DNA from: Carallia brachiata
Lineage: Eukaryota; Streptophyta; Magnoliopsida; Malpighiales; Rhizophoraceae
NCBI GenBank assembly: GCA_021464245.1
Contig: JADCRB010000125.1
Location: 155,418 to 219,417, forward strand
Direction: 5' to 3'
DNA length: 64,000 nucleotides
Numbering within the stretch: position 1 is the first letter of the stretch; every line of letters starts with the position of its first letter. Under the pieces are notes generated by a model. It saw nothing but the letters and a program-made list of their open reading frames with translations, was not told the DNA's origin and ran no database searches. This document shows positions 25,361 to 38,628 of the stretch, one piece after another. A program made the position numbers and the translations under genes.

Positions 25361-25855
25361 CAGCGCGGCGGATTATGACTTATGTGAGGCGGATTATGCG
25401 GCTGTTGCTGCAAGACTCAATCAGCAGAACAATAATGACAAGTAGCAAGAGTGATTTCAGCTAGTTGCTGTTCCAATTTTTCTGTTTGGTTATTTGTTTG
25501 TAAACAAAGAATTTCTTTAGACCTTAGTTCTTCCGCTTCGAGTGAGAGACGTTCTGCTGTAAGAATAAGTTTTGCTGTAATCATTTAGATCCTAAATGAA
25601 CTCCGATTGCAGGCAATGTCTTGTCCAACATGTAGTCACTCGCAGCGAACATGTTCTACTCTGTGCTCTCGGTCCACAAAAATCGTGCAATGTTATCATC
25701 AAATGAGAGCACCAATCTTAACATGGTCTATCCATCGGTCCAACAGTATCATGAAAGTGCTCCAATCAAGCTTGTTTGTCCCAGTCAACGTGTTTACGAT
25801 CATTTCATGACTTCTTCTAATTCTCGGTGCGAAAAGAACCGTCCTAGTATGGTTG

Positions 25856-25903
25856 GCTTCTCAAAGATGGTTGGCTTCTGCTTGTCAACTTCTTGTCGTC
25901 ACA
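25856..25903 (+). repeat. 48-bp exact repeat, copy 1
   Basis: Starts GCTTCTCAAAGATGGTTGG and ends CTTGTCGTCACA. It is identical to 29817-29864; flanks do not match. No coding role is supported here. Confidence 0.85.
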
Positions 25904-26149
25904 ATTAAATAGAAGCCTGAGATAGTAAATTTTTAGGTATCTCTTGAGAGACGTGATAAGATTAGTGATTAATACGAGAAAAAGAAGACACAAGACATGA
26001 AGTGGATGACAGAATATAAGTAAACTACCAGAACCTAATCTGATTTATAATATTTGTTCAAGGGTTATGGAAAAAAAAATACTTATAAGGTACTATATTC
26101 AGCTCACATAACATCAACAATGATTCATCTATAAGGAAAATGACCCCCC

Positions 26150-27400
26150 TAGCTTGTAGTTTGAACAAAGAGCAATAAGCCCCATTACGTCCAATGGCTG
26201 GGAGATCAGAATGTGATCCTTGTTCTTCAATCTTTCTATTCTTTATTGCGGCTATGGAGTCTGCTTTCCTTATGGTGGACAAACGGTGTGCTACAATAAC
26301 ACACGTTCTGCTAACCATCATTTTTTCTGATGCTTCTTGGACCAGCTTCTCTGATACACTGTCAAAAGCACTAGCTGCCTCATCCGAGAGAAGAATTGCT
26401 GGGATTTTCAGTATTGCTCTCGCCAAGGCTATTCTCTAAAGGGGTATATTTTATCTACCTTTTAAAGTTGCTTCTCCCTCCTGATAGCTGCACTCCTCTT
26501 TCTTCGCAACATGTATTGTATCCATCTTTCATAGAACTGCAACAAAGACCGTGCAAAATCGCTATAGCAAAATTTTTTCATTTTGATTATTTTGTTGAGT
26601 TGTTAATTCACGGAAACAGTTTTTTTTTTTTTTTGTGAAAAATTGAGAATAAGTTGGGTGACCCTTCCCTTGACCATACAATGTGGGAGGCTTGAAGTCA
26701 TTAATTACTTTATGATTTCGTGAGCTCTGGCCAACATTGCAGCCTTTATGATTTCAGATTCTTTCGCATTCTCTTTTTCATAGGCAATGTTGTCCCTTAC
26801 AGTTCCTGAAAAAAGTGTAGGCTCCTGACTCACTAATGCAATATGTGACCTCAAGTTCCTCAAGTGGTACTTCTTGACATCACATTTGTCAATCACTACT
26901 GATCCGCTTGTTGGCTAATAAAATCTTTCTATTAGTCCAATAATGGTGGATTTTCCTGAGCCACATTGTCCCACCAGAGCTACAATATTTCCTGCTTGGA
27001 TGTCAGACTCAAGCCTTTGAATATAATTATTTGGTCGGGCCGTGCCGGGTAAGAGAAGAATACCTGCTTTAGTTCAATATTTCTACCTCTTATGAATCTT
27101 TTCAACTTTCATGGCTTTTAACTTATCCGGCTCAATCTCACTTTTCCTGGCCATAATTGCAGAAATTGATACGAGTGCATGACTACCTTTAGCCAAATCA
27201 GAGCTCATTCTTCCCGCATCCGAATATGCTTTTACCAGCGCCTATCAAGGGGAAGAATACCTGAAAGAGTTGCTTTAAAGCTATCACTCCCCAATTCACT
27301 AGCCTTCCTCCATACCAGGAACCCAAAGCTGCAGTGGCAGGCTGGCAACAGTCAAAAATTGGGGGCTGAACAGGGCAAAACCTGAAAACTACCATCTTCA
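26150..27400 (-). pseudogene. ABCB (MDR/P-glycoprotein-type) transporter pseudogene, C-terminal half
   Basis: In transcript order: end of a transmembrane domain (WYGGRLVNWG near 27310, then SDLAKGSHALVSISAI near 27190), a linker (KSEIEPDK), and a second nucleotide-binding domain. The domain has Walker A ([10 protein letters not shown] near 26960), Q-loop ([18 protein letters not shown]), ABC signature (LSGG near 26480), altered Walker B (ILLSDEAASAFD) and an intact H-loop (VIVAHRLSTI). It is broken by frame changes around 27080, an in-frame TAG just after LIERFY near 26912, and a disrupted stretch right after LSGG. The upstream two-thirds of a typical 1200-residue full transporter is missing. 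Living relatives are plasma-membrane exporters of auxin or metabolites; this copy cannot make a working pump. Confidence 0.85.
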
Positions 27401-27429
27401 TTAAACCATCTAATCTCAAGATGAACTTA

Positions 27430-28724
27430 ATCATCTGGTAAAAGATGTAGTGAAGAGTTTACAGTACCTCTAAGGATATTTTTTAAGATAAACACATACC
27501 TATAAAGCAGATACTCCCACATAAACACAACATAAAGCATTCTCAGGAAACTGTTACAGAAAATGCCTGGTAGCTTGTCAGCCAGGCCTTAATAACATTA
27601 TCCCTTGAACAAATATTATAAATTAGATTAAGTTCCCACATTTTACTTATACTTTGTCATTCATTTTATATCTTCTGTCTCCTTTCTCTTGTAGTGATCA
27701 TTTGCCCTATTAATTCTTTAAAAATTTCATAATTGTTATTAAAATAAAAGTGAAAAATTATCATGGTGTTTGGATCGATGTATTATGAACACAATATTGT
27801 TCCTTTCTTTGAAAAAAAAAAAAGAAAAGAAAAAGGATATGATATGATGTCAAAGACTTAATTGGTTAATTAGGTGCTAAGTTTTCTTTTATGATACTTT
27901 TTTTATTCTCATAAATTTTATATCTCGTATCAAAATCAGATCTCAAAATCTCTAAAATAGAAACTTATATCTCCCCCAGCCGTTGATTTCTAACTAATTT
28001 AATATCTAACTAATATCATTTCTATGCTCCAAATTTTAGCTTTTTTTTTCCAACATATTATAATTTTATGGTGATCAAAATCAGATTCATTGAAATATAT
28101 TTTTAAAAGCCGAAATCCCCTAATGCACACTCTATAATTTGTAGCTTGTCATTCAAGTATATTTGCTAATATTTTTGTTAAACTCAGTCAAAATTCTAAG
28201 GAAATATTTTCCACGAATTAGTCCCTATGTTTCATTTTACGTGTATATCTGTGTCATAAAATTTTGCCTTTTTTTTATTTAGGCCCTTCTTACATTAAAG
28301 TGTCCAAAATGAAATGCCAGTGGAGCAAAATGAAGAATGGGACAAATATTCAAGCTAAATAAATAAATATATATATATATTTACTTACAAGAAGGCAAAA
28401 AGTCGCAAAAGGAGAATAGACTAACTTTGAGATTCGAATAGAGGATTAAGAGGTTCGAACAAAATTGTTTCAATCCAATTGTGCCGAAAACAAGATACTA
28501 AACATAGTTTTGTAATTTTTCTGTTTTTTTTTTTTGAAAAAAGAGTAATTATTTTTTTTTTTTTATCTAGACCGTCCAATATCCAACTCATTGGACTGAC
28601 TAATCTGAACCGATTCAGGTAGGACTCTGAAGTGTGGTAAAAGTCTCCCATCAAATATTTAACGTGATTGCATTTACAGAGTTCAAAACCGAAACTTTTA
28701 ATTAAACGAACTCAACGTTCTTGA
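27430..28724. other. AT-rich intergenic DNA
   Basis: No coding similarity on either strand. It contains poly-A/T runs and a short (AT)n near 28367-28380. The right end becomes the promoter of the small-protein gene. Confidence 0.55.
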
Positions 28725-28750
28725 TGGGCCGCCAAAAAAATCAAGGCCCA
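28725..28750 (+). promoter_or_regulatory. Pair of site II elements
   Basis: TGGGCC at 28725-28730 and its reverse complement GGCCCA at 28745-28750, about 270 bases before the start codon of the small-protein gene. Such pairs are common in promoters of housekeeping, mitochondrial and translation genes in plants. Confidence 0.5.
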
Positions 28751-29012
28751 AGTACAAAAACAAGCGAAGAAAAAGCATCGTTTTATTGCCCGGAGCCCAC
28801 AAAATCTCATCACATCCGTCCACATTCATCAATCAAATAATCAGCGCAGAAGAAGTAGGGCGTAGGCGAAGACACACTAGTCTACATTGCACTGTATAAC
28901 AACCCATTCCCCTGAACCCGACCCGATTCCACCTATTTATTCCTGGCCCTGGTTCGTCGATCCGATTGCGAAGCCCCGACAAAGAAACGAGAAGAAGAAG
29001 AAGGAGAAGAAA

Positions 29013-29810
29013 ATGGTGAAAATGGCGTCGTTCTTTGGGATGACACTGGGAGCCTTTATCTTCTGGCAGTCCATGGACAAGCTTCACGTCTGGATCGCCC
29101 TCCATCAAGACGAAAAGGTCACTTTTTTATTATTTTTATTTTCTAGAATTTTCCATAAATTTCTCAAAATTCATGCGGATATAACCAGAGGAGGGACGAG
29201 ATATTTAGAGAGAGAGAGAGAGGAGGATTACGAACTTAAGTTGACTCGGAAATCTTTATTTCGGTTAGATTTAAAATTTTTAGTGTAATAGATTGGAATG
29301 ATTGGAAAAGATTCATGTAGCGGATTTTTGTTGTTGTTGTTGTTGTTTTAATATATCAATTCACAATTGCATCACCACCGCTTGTATGATTTAACGAGTC
29401 TGAATCCTGTTAGGGTACAGTTGCCGTAACCGTCCCTTCGCGAGACTGTAGGTCACTACTCCTGCTTTTCCATTTTAATAATTGGAAAAAAAAGATCACA
29501 GCTTTTTCAGTTTCGATTTAGTTTCATTGAATCCTCTTTTATATCCTCATTTGAACGCAAAACCCCTTGATTACGATGATTGGGATCCGTAGTGATGTTC
29601 AGATTGGGCGGTTGGTTTGTGTTATGCTCTGTCTGGTTTCTCAGCAGATCAGACAATATTGAAGTACAGAGTAATGTCTGCATTTGACAGTTTCTTTTTT
29701 TTTTTTTTCTTTTTTTGTGGCAGAAAGAGAGAATGGAGAAGGAAGCGGAGGTCAAGAGAGTGAGAGAGGAGCTGCTTCGACAAGCCAAGGAGAAGGAATC
29801 TCTTGCCTAA
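29013..29810 (+). CDS. Conserved-looking 63-residue protein, two exons, function unknown
   Basis: Exons 29013-29117 and 29724-29810, phase-0 intron with donor AAG|GTCACT and acceptor TGGCAG. The protein starts MVKMASFFGMTLGAFIFWQS, a hydrophobic stretch long enough for one membrane segment, followed by MDKLHVWIALHQDEK. Exon 2 adds a strongly charged helix ending RQAKEKESLA. The second ATG (Met4) may be the real start. The pattern of one membrane segment and a charged tail resembles small organelle-membrane subunits, and I believe plants have short relatives, but I cannot assign a function. Paired site II elements upstream and a GA-rich leader support an expressed housekeeping gene. Seven bases after the stop lies a 48-bp sequence also found near 25.86 kb. 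Confidence 0.75.
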
Positions 29811-29816
29811 TGTTTC

Positions 29817-29864
29817 GCTTCTCAAAGATGGTTGGCTTCTGCTTGTCAACTTCTTGTCGTCACA
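29817..29864 (+). repeat. 48-bp exact repeat, copy 2 (in 3' UTR of small-protein gene)
   Basis: Identical to 25856-25903. It begins immediately downstream of the stop codon of the 63-residue protein gene. Confidence 0.85.
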
Positions 29865-32288
29865 TTTATTCTTGAAATTTTCCTTCTTAGACTTTACGCA
29901 AGTATAATATATCTGATAAGCTGAGAACCATGATTCTGTGACCGGCACAAGTACATTGTCTTTATTGATTTCCGATGCCACCTTGTGTCGAATGTTGGGA
30001 TATCGCTTCTATTTGTGCTATGAATAGCAAAGAACAACATTGCTTTCAATAATTTGTGGAATCATCATTTTTCTGTTGAACACTTGGTTGGTGTTTGGGA
30101 GTAACGGAATGCTGTGTTTTTCTCTATATAGGATTGGGATGTTGGTATTTTTATTTCCCAATTTATTAGTTCAGACATGCTTGTGGAAGTAGTCTCTTTA
30201 TGAAAACAGGGGTAAGGCTGCATATATTTGACCCTTTCTTGAACTCCAAAATGTGGGAGTTTCGTGCATTGGATTGCCTTTGTATTTGGTAGTTCAACAC
30301 GTTGGAAATTGGTACACTAAATAAAGTGAGATTGGCATCAAAAGATTGCAGAGTGGTGTCCTATCAGATTTCAGATTTTATATGAAGAGCAAATGATAAA
30401 AGCTTCCTTTTGCACAAGTTTTCAGCAAAATGTGTCTGCAATGGTTGATGCTTCTTTCTTCACTGGATGACATGTTTTGGCAGTTAAAACATGTTTTTTT
30501 TGTATATGCCTGTCATAAATCCTCCTCCAGCATATCTTTTCCAAGGCTATCAAGAAGTCATAAAGATGAGAGAGCAAGCAGAGTAAGGAAGCCAAGGTAT
30601 TAGGCATCTCTAAAATTATAATAGACTAGACAAGTATGCCTGGGAATTGCAAATTGATAGATTGTGTAATTTTTCTAAACCTCTGTAGTCATCAAACATT
30701 TTTGCAATTCCCGTGGAAGAGAAGTTGAGTTGCATGACCTGTCCAGCTATGATATATGGCTTCTATTACACACACACTCTCTCACAACCTCCCTTCGCCC
30801 ACCTCCCCTTAAAAAAAGAGAAGCTCTCCATATTCCCATGGTAGGTTTTCCCTATGTTGAATTACATTATACAATTACAGGGTAATAAGTAAAATGGCAG
30901 AACTTAGACTCTCATCTTTGTCTGCCTTCCGAGTTCTGACTCGTTTACCTTTAGATGGTTTCTTGTGGGCTTCACTTCCACTCCATGGTAGCCACTAGTG
31001 GAAACTAGTGTGCGTTTTGGGAGTAGCTATCTCTCTCTTTACGTGTGTGTAATTTTTCTGGCACATGAACGAATGAATCTGTTGATCTCCATGTGAATTT
31101 TAGCAGAATGTTTGTCGGATCCATGTTATGTACTTGATGTTATACTGATCGTGGCAGCCAACTCCCGGTAAGAGTTGCCGGGATGGCCTGGAGATAGTCA
31201 AATTGGAGTACAATGTTGTCCAATCCAAGGAAAATTCTGAGACTCCCTACTCGAGAAGTAAAACGAGCAAGCACATGAGCTTATATAGATTATAGTAGCT
31301 AACTTCTTAACTCCCAAACCTTCAGTCACTAAAAGTACAACTGTATGCAATGCTATAGATAAATTTACTGCACAATTCAATTATACAACAAAAGGTGTCT
31401 GGTTATTGATGAACGGACCGTGCCCATGGTACTTGGATGTCTTTTTATTACTTATTTCTGTTTGATTTAATTAGACTGAAATTCGAAGCCTTCAGTTTTT
31501 CAATTGTACTGTGTCTCAACCCTCGGCCATGCGGTCAAAGTTCCTTGAATAGCAGACCTGAGTAATTCAAGGGATAGCCAAGTCTCCATTTTTGTTTCTC
31601 TTCCCAGTTAAATGCAGGGCCTAAAAATTTCAAAAACAATAGCATGTTCTGCAACTCCATCTGGACTACACTCTTGAAGTATGGGGGACTCATTTAGGAG
31701 CCTAAGAATGGAAGTTTAGGGTAAACTATGGAAATCGCTTAAGCTTCTTGCATCAAAGTGAACTTGAAGTTTTGGCCATTGATAAGCAATAACGTTAGAA
31801 CCTTTTAAGACTGATCGCTTTTGAACAAAAAGGCATTGGCAGATCGGGGGAACCTTCTCCAATACTTGCACTAAATCGTGTTCCGCAGCCAACCAATTCG
31901 TAATCTCCAGCAAGCAACTTTAGAAAGGAACGTGATGGGCATGGCAGCTCCAGGATGGACAAAAGATGACAAAACCCTCGCATCTAAAAATAGAAGTGTA
32001 ACCTCCAAAAAGATAGCTTCCTTTTCCCCTCAAATTTTGGTTAAAGCCCAAAACAGATGATCTCTCTTTGATGAGATTTTTGCATCACTGCTAGACTATA
32101 AACCAACCAACTTTTCTTTCTTGATTCTAAAGAAAAACTTTATCATCCTTCTCCTTGTCTTCTCTCAAATTCTTTCTGTTGTTGAGCTGGTGAGAAGATG
32201 ATTCTCGCAGCCATTTCTCTCCGACTTTTTTCGCCTTAGTTTTGGGTTAAAGTCCTAAAAAAGCTTGAGCACAATCTCTTATCCATTG
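29865..32288. other. 3' UTR then intergenic DNA with a SINE scrap
   Basis: No exon with recognisable similarity. The region includes the TS-SINE-like fragment near 30.2 kb and the promoter of the cysteine protease at its right end. Confidence 0.5.
30180..30240 (+). mobile_element. Fragment of a TS-type plant SINE
   Basis: TTGTGGAAGTAGTCTCTTTA, then GGGGTAAGGCTGCATATATT and GACCCTT, match the 3' half of the TS SINE consensus as I remember it (GGAAACAGCCTCTTGC, then GGGTAAGGCTGCGTAC and GACCCTT). The 5' half with the pol III boxes is absent. Confidence 0.5.
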
Positions 32289-32289
32289 A

Positions 32290-32298
32290 CTATATAAG
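32290..32298 (+). promoter_or_regulatory. TATA box of cysteine protease gene
   Basis: CTATATAAG lies 70 bases before the ATG. A TTGAC W-box-like core lies just upstream and a GCATGC RY-like motif (about 32313) downstream. Confidence 0.6.
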
Positions 32299-32367
32299 CA
32301 TATAGCGTTTATGCATGCCTTCATCTCACATTTGCAATTATACTTTTAGTATCCGAAGTCTGTTGGT

Positions 32368-33949
<1,582 letters not shown>

Positions 33950-34487
33950 GTTGATTGCCGGATTTTGCTAAACAAAAGAATAAAGTACTTTCTTTACATT
34001 TATGTTACCATTCCTGTTGTTGCTGAAGTTCAAATTCTTGGTCACGTTATCTCATAGATTTGTGTCTTAGTTTACTGCGTTCTGTGCAATGGTTGGGATA
34101 AGAATAAAAGCTCTTCGGTGCTTGAATGAAATATGAAGATTATCTATTACACAAGATGATTGCATCAATGAAATTGGCCTCTAAATTATTGGTGTTTTTT
34201 TTTGGAACAGACTCTAAATTATTGTTCTAATAACTCGATTGTTGATTGTTATTGTTATTATTATTATTATTATTATTGACTCATCTGGAGACTAGAGCAG
34301 ATCCAAAAACATTAATCAGTGAGGACAAAATTTATATATACATAAAAAAAAATTAGTCATTGTGTGAGCTTATGGAGAAAAAAAATATCTGTGAGGGCAG
34401 TAATAATTTTTCAGTAGGAAAAATAATATAGAATTTAGTGTGTATATATATTTTTTTTGACGTAGAATTTAGTGTGTATAGAATTTA

Positions 34488-34489
<2 letters not shown>

Positions 34490-34521
<32 letters not shown>

Positions 34522-34522
34522 T
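34490..34522. repeat. (TG)n(TA)n microsatellite
   Basis: Uninterrupted TG then TA dinucleotides. Confidence 0.85.
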
Positions 34523-37500
34523 AGTGGGAAAAATTCCCCCCTCCCCAAATTTTTTCATGGTTCCGCACCTGGTTGGGACTAGAAACTTTGTTAAAGTCTA
34601 TTGAGCAAGTATATTATTTTTTACGTAAAATTTGAGATCTAATCACATGATCGCTTGATATTTCACAACCCCCAAAAAATATATTCATTCATTTTTTAGG
34701 TAAAATTTGTAGGTTTCTTGATTTTCTGACTAATTGTACTTGTGCTGTTATCAGACGATCTACAAATAGGGTAGTGGATTGAGTAGCCTCTCAGTCCAGA
34801 GAGAACTCTTGTCCATTTGACTGGGTTGAAAATCTGTCGTATGTTTCCATATTTTAAACTCGTTGTTATCTTTGGATTATTTTAATTTATGAAAACCTTC
34901 GCTTTATGTCAAAAAAAAAAATCATTTTTGAAAAACTCATTAAAATTAACTTAAACTCCACTTCTTTTTGTTTTTTATTTTTATCGAAGCCCAATTTACA
35001 ATAGATCAATCTTACTACCGTGTTGCTTGTGGGTAAATTTGTAAACCTATATAGGATTAAAACCCTTAATTGAAAAAGAATGCACAGTCAATTAATAAGA
35101 AGACAGACAACCCAACAAACGTGTTTTCCAAAGCTTTCTGCCATCCAAGAATGTAACCAATAATCTACTCTACTTTTTTATTGGGTTCTAAAACTAAAAT
35201 TAATTTCACATGAATGAGAATCCAGGTGGCCAACCGTGTGGCCTTGATCAGCTCAAAAGCGTCATTAAGCCGCGCACGACCCCAAACCCAAATCTTTGAC
35301 CATTTGCCTAAAGACTCTCTGTAACAACAATAACATGAGACAAAATTTCTTGTTCTTCATAACTACAATTTAGAAGTGAAAGGGCTTCCCCACATAAAAG
35401 CAGGATTGAAGCAGGTAAGATGGCACTCATTGATTGTCTATTTGTAGTTTTTTTTTTTTTTTCTACAGATAGTTGTAATTATTTATTAACATATTATCGA
35501 TCAATAATCATAATAATGCATCGTAACCTTTCCTGCATATTTTCATTTGAGTTGCATCAACAAATTTGTGTTTGTCCATGTATAATACTTTTGGAAGTGA
35601 AAATGGAGTACTTTGTTTGAGCAATATCTTAGTAAATTGAAAATTCTTTTTAACAAACGACAAAAATTCTTGGGAAACGACAAAGACAAATTTCCCAAAT
35701 AATTGCCACAAACAACCGGACTGCTGCAACCTTTGTGCGTTGTTGTTGGATTAATGTGTGTCAAGTACACACCCACTGTTTGTTTGACGCAATACGTGAC
35801 AATCCAGAGGGTGCCCTTTTTCCATTACAATGTCAATTTGTCATTCACAGTAGAAGCTATTGCAAAAGCTAGTTTTATACCCATATTCATGCTTTGCTAG
35901 TTGCTAGCATAGGACAGTAGGACACAGTGATGTGTAACTATATAACAACAGGTCATTATGAATGATCAGTAACTTGCATTTGAACGAGAGCCGGTCCAAT
36001 TAACAAAGGATTAAAATTCAAGTTACAAATTTAAATTTTATTAAAATTAAATAATAAAATTAAATATACAATTTATTTCTCGTACGAGAAAAGTCATAAT
36101 TATTGAGCCACTTTATGTTTCTTAAACACAGAGCTATAATGTTGTCTAACGATACTAACACTCAAAAAAAAAAAGGAAAAAAAAAAAAAGCAACTAACAT
36201 TCCAGCTGCAAGGTGGTCAGGCTCAAAGTGCATAGCAAAATTAACACCCCAACAGCAAACCAAATATGTAAAAAGACAACAATGGCTTTTTCCCACTTCA
36301 GGTTTCATTTGGTTCTTGATCAAAGGCTTCTTTGTCTTTGCACGATTTTGGTCAAAGTAGCAAAACCCAACAGTGTCCCAGAGGGGCAGCGCAGGCTGTT
36401 CGATTTGACATCCAAAACAATATTACGAGGTTAAGACAAACGGAGATCAAACAACATGAGAGCCGGAGAGAGTGTGGGGATGTGGCAGTTATCAGGTCGT
36501 CCACGTGTCAAAACCCCACGATATCAGGCAAAAAAGAGCATGATGTGGACAGAGTGTGACAGAACGAAAGGTGTTGGATAATTATATGGTCAGAAAATTT
36601 TTTGGGGGTGAAGGCTATGAATCATTGGATACAGAAATTGGATAATGGATATGGACATCACAGATAACATGTATAGACAGTGTCATAGTGGTAAGGTAAA
36701 AATATTTGTGATTTTAAAACCATTAGTTATGAAAACAAAACTAATTAAGTTTAGTCTCTTTATTGATAATATCATACCTTATGGTCATAAAGTAAACCTA
36801 ATAAACAATAGTTTTGATCAATGCAGTCATTTTAAAGAATTATGAGATCATCTCTATTTTTTTTTTTTTGTTTTGAGAACAAAAATACATAAATAATAAT
36901 CTGTTTTAAACCTAGTCAAGTACTTTAAATAACACTTTTAATAAAAAAAATTAATACTTCATAAATAAAGTATTACATACATTTAAGTGGAAAACATCAG
37001 TTTGAGAAAAAACTTAATTTTAATTGTCTGACAAATTCCAAAAACTGACATTAAATATGAGTTACAAGTAACAAAAACATTCTCTTCTTTAATGCACACA
37101 CGCATTCAAAATAATGGTCTGCATTGTATTATTAAAGCTGTTAAATGCAAGTTAATAACTAACATATAATGTGTTTGGAATACGTCAGATTAATTAACCA
37201 TATGTAACTTCAGAAAAGTTTTAAATCCATAAAGTTAAACCATACAAACCCACTATATTAAAAGCAACTAATGTAACTTTATATTAAGAAAATGTAATCA
37301 TATTGATATTTTGAATAAAAATCTTTTTTTTATAAAATTTTTTTTAACTTATATTATATGACATCTATACTTTAAATTATAAAATAACAATTTAATTTTA
37401 GATCTTAATTTTATTATTTTACATTTTAATATAATTATATTTTTTTTACTAAAAAATTGCATTGATATCGCCAACATAACGGATTTGAATGATTATTTTG

Positions 37501-37776
37501 TAGGGTGTTAAAACCAAACTCATGTAACTTTATCGTTCCTGTGCTTCTCTTAGGCCCCAACATTTGGACGTGATATTCGATAAATAAATAAAAGAAAAGG
37601 GCATATGTCCAAAAAAAAGATAAAAATAAAAGAAAAGGGCAAAGAGAAAAACAAATTGAAGCAGCCAATGACGTGGATGACAATGGAAGAACGGGGAGGG
37701 GTTTCTGATTGTGGTCAGCTCTCCTGGTCATACTGGTACGGCTCAAGGTCAAACTCTCTGTAGGCCAGAAGTAATG

Positions 37777-37840
37777 CCACGTCCACTTTTCTGTCCCACG
37801 TGGCACCGACTGCTCTCTGACTTGTCAGCAAAATCACGTG
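37777..37840. promoter_or_regulatory. Cluster of ACGT/G-box motifs
   Basis: Three ACGT cores in 64 bases: CCACGTCC (37778), the palindrome CCACGTGG (37796-37803) and CACGTG (37835-37840). Perfect G-boxes bind bZIP/bHLH factors in plants. The nearest gene is the TEL-like one whose 3' end lies about 0.8 kb to the right, so the target, if any, is unclear. Confidence 0.35.
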
Positions 37841-38318
37841 CCCCCTCCCCACCCCTCTACTCCTCTTTTCATGGACTCTAAAAATTAATTATTATTACTA
37901 TTTTTGTTTTAAGATAAGTTCACATCCCACACTACATAAATGTTTAATTATAAATGTAAACTATAATTTTTTAGTTCTTTTTATACATAACAACTAACAA
38001 TTATAATTAAATAAAATAAGCCTGTTCGGTTTTCTGTAATGAATTTCTTTGAAAAAATACATATCATGGATACTTAAATAAACAAATTATTTATATGCAT
38101 TTTGTATAGTTCTGCTTCTACCTTGTGAAATAAAAACAAAAGCAAGCCACAAACCATTCATGAAAATCCTATAAAGCTAAATTTTCAACCTGCAAGCTAG
38201 CACTATAATTTGTTTAACACATTAAAAAACTAAAAGGACAATAAAAAAATAAACAACCTAGTTAACAAATTCTCTCTCTTTTTTTTTGGTTAAAAGTTTA
38301 CAAATTCTTTAAACCACT

Positions 38319-38350
<32 letters not shown>
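38319..38350 (+). repeat. (AG)n tract
   Basis: AG dinucleotide run with one interruption. Confidence 0.85.
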
Positions 38351-38475
38351 TAATTATGGAGGAAACCATGGCAGCTAAGCTAACATTTGAGAATGACCTT
38401 TGAGAATGACACAAAGGACTTCTTGGCTTTTGATGGAGTGAGACTTGAGAGGACTTTCCTATTTATGTGTAACAA

Positions 38476-38514
38476 GGAGAGAGAGAGAGAGAGAGAGAGA
38501 AAAAGAGAGAGAGA
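38476..38514 (+). repeat. (GA)n tract
   Basis: GA dinucleotide run with a short AAAA interruption. It lies downstream of the TEL-like stop codon and may fall in its 3' UTR. Confidence 0.85.
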
Positions 38515-38628
38515 GGACTCAAAGTTCAACAAAGGTCGATCTCTTCAATGGCTCTGGTAGCTGTTCATAGCTGTTATAGCTATGGGTGGTTGCAGTAAAT
38601 ATGATAAGATATATTATTCATATTTTTC

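Larger units (their letters stand above)
33950..38628. other. 3' UTR and long intergenic stretch
   Basis: No gene recognised on either strand. It holds short SSRs (TTA)n near 34253-34275, (TG)n(TA)n near 34490-34522 and two GA tracts near its right end. ACGT-core motifs cluster around 36490 and 37780-37840. Confidence 0.55.

Noticed and set aside
25340..25450. Frame reading ADYAAVAARLNQQNNND then stop
   Set aside because: Looks like a protein C-terminus, but there is no upstream exon or family match and it overlaps the end of the foldback.
25651..25908. 85-codon open frame ending FSKMVGFCLSTSCRHN
   Set aside because: No recognisable domain; its C-terminal part is simply the 48-bp repeat, which is also read in a 3' UTR elsewhere.
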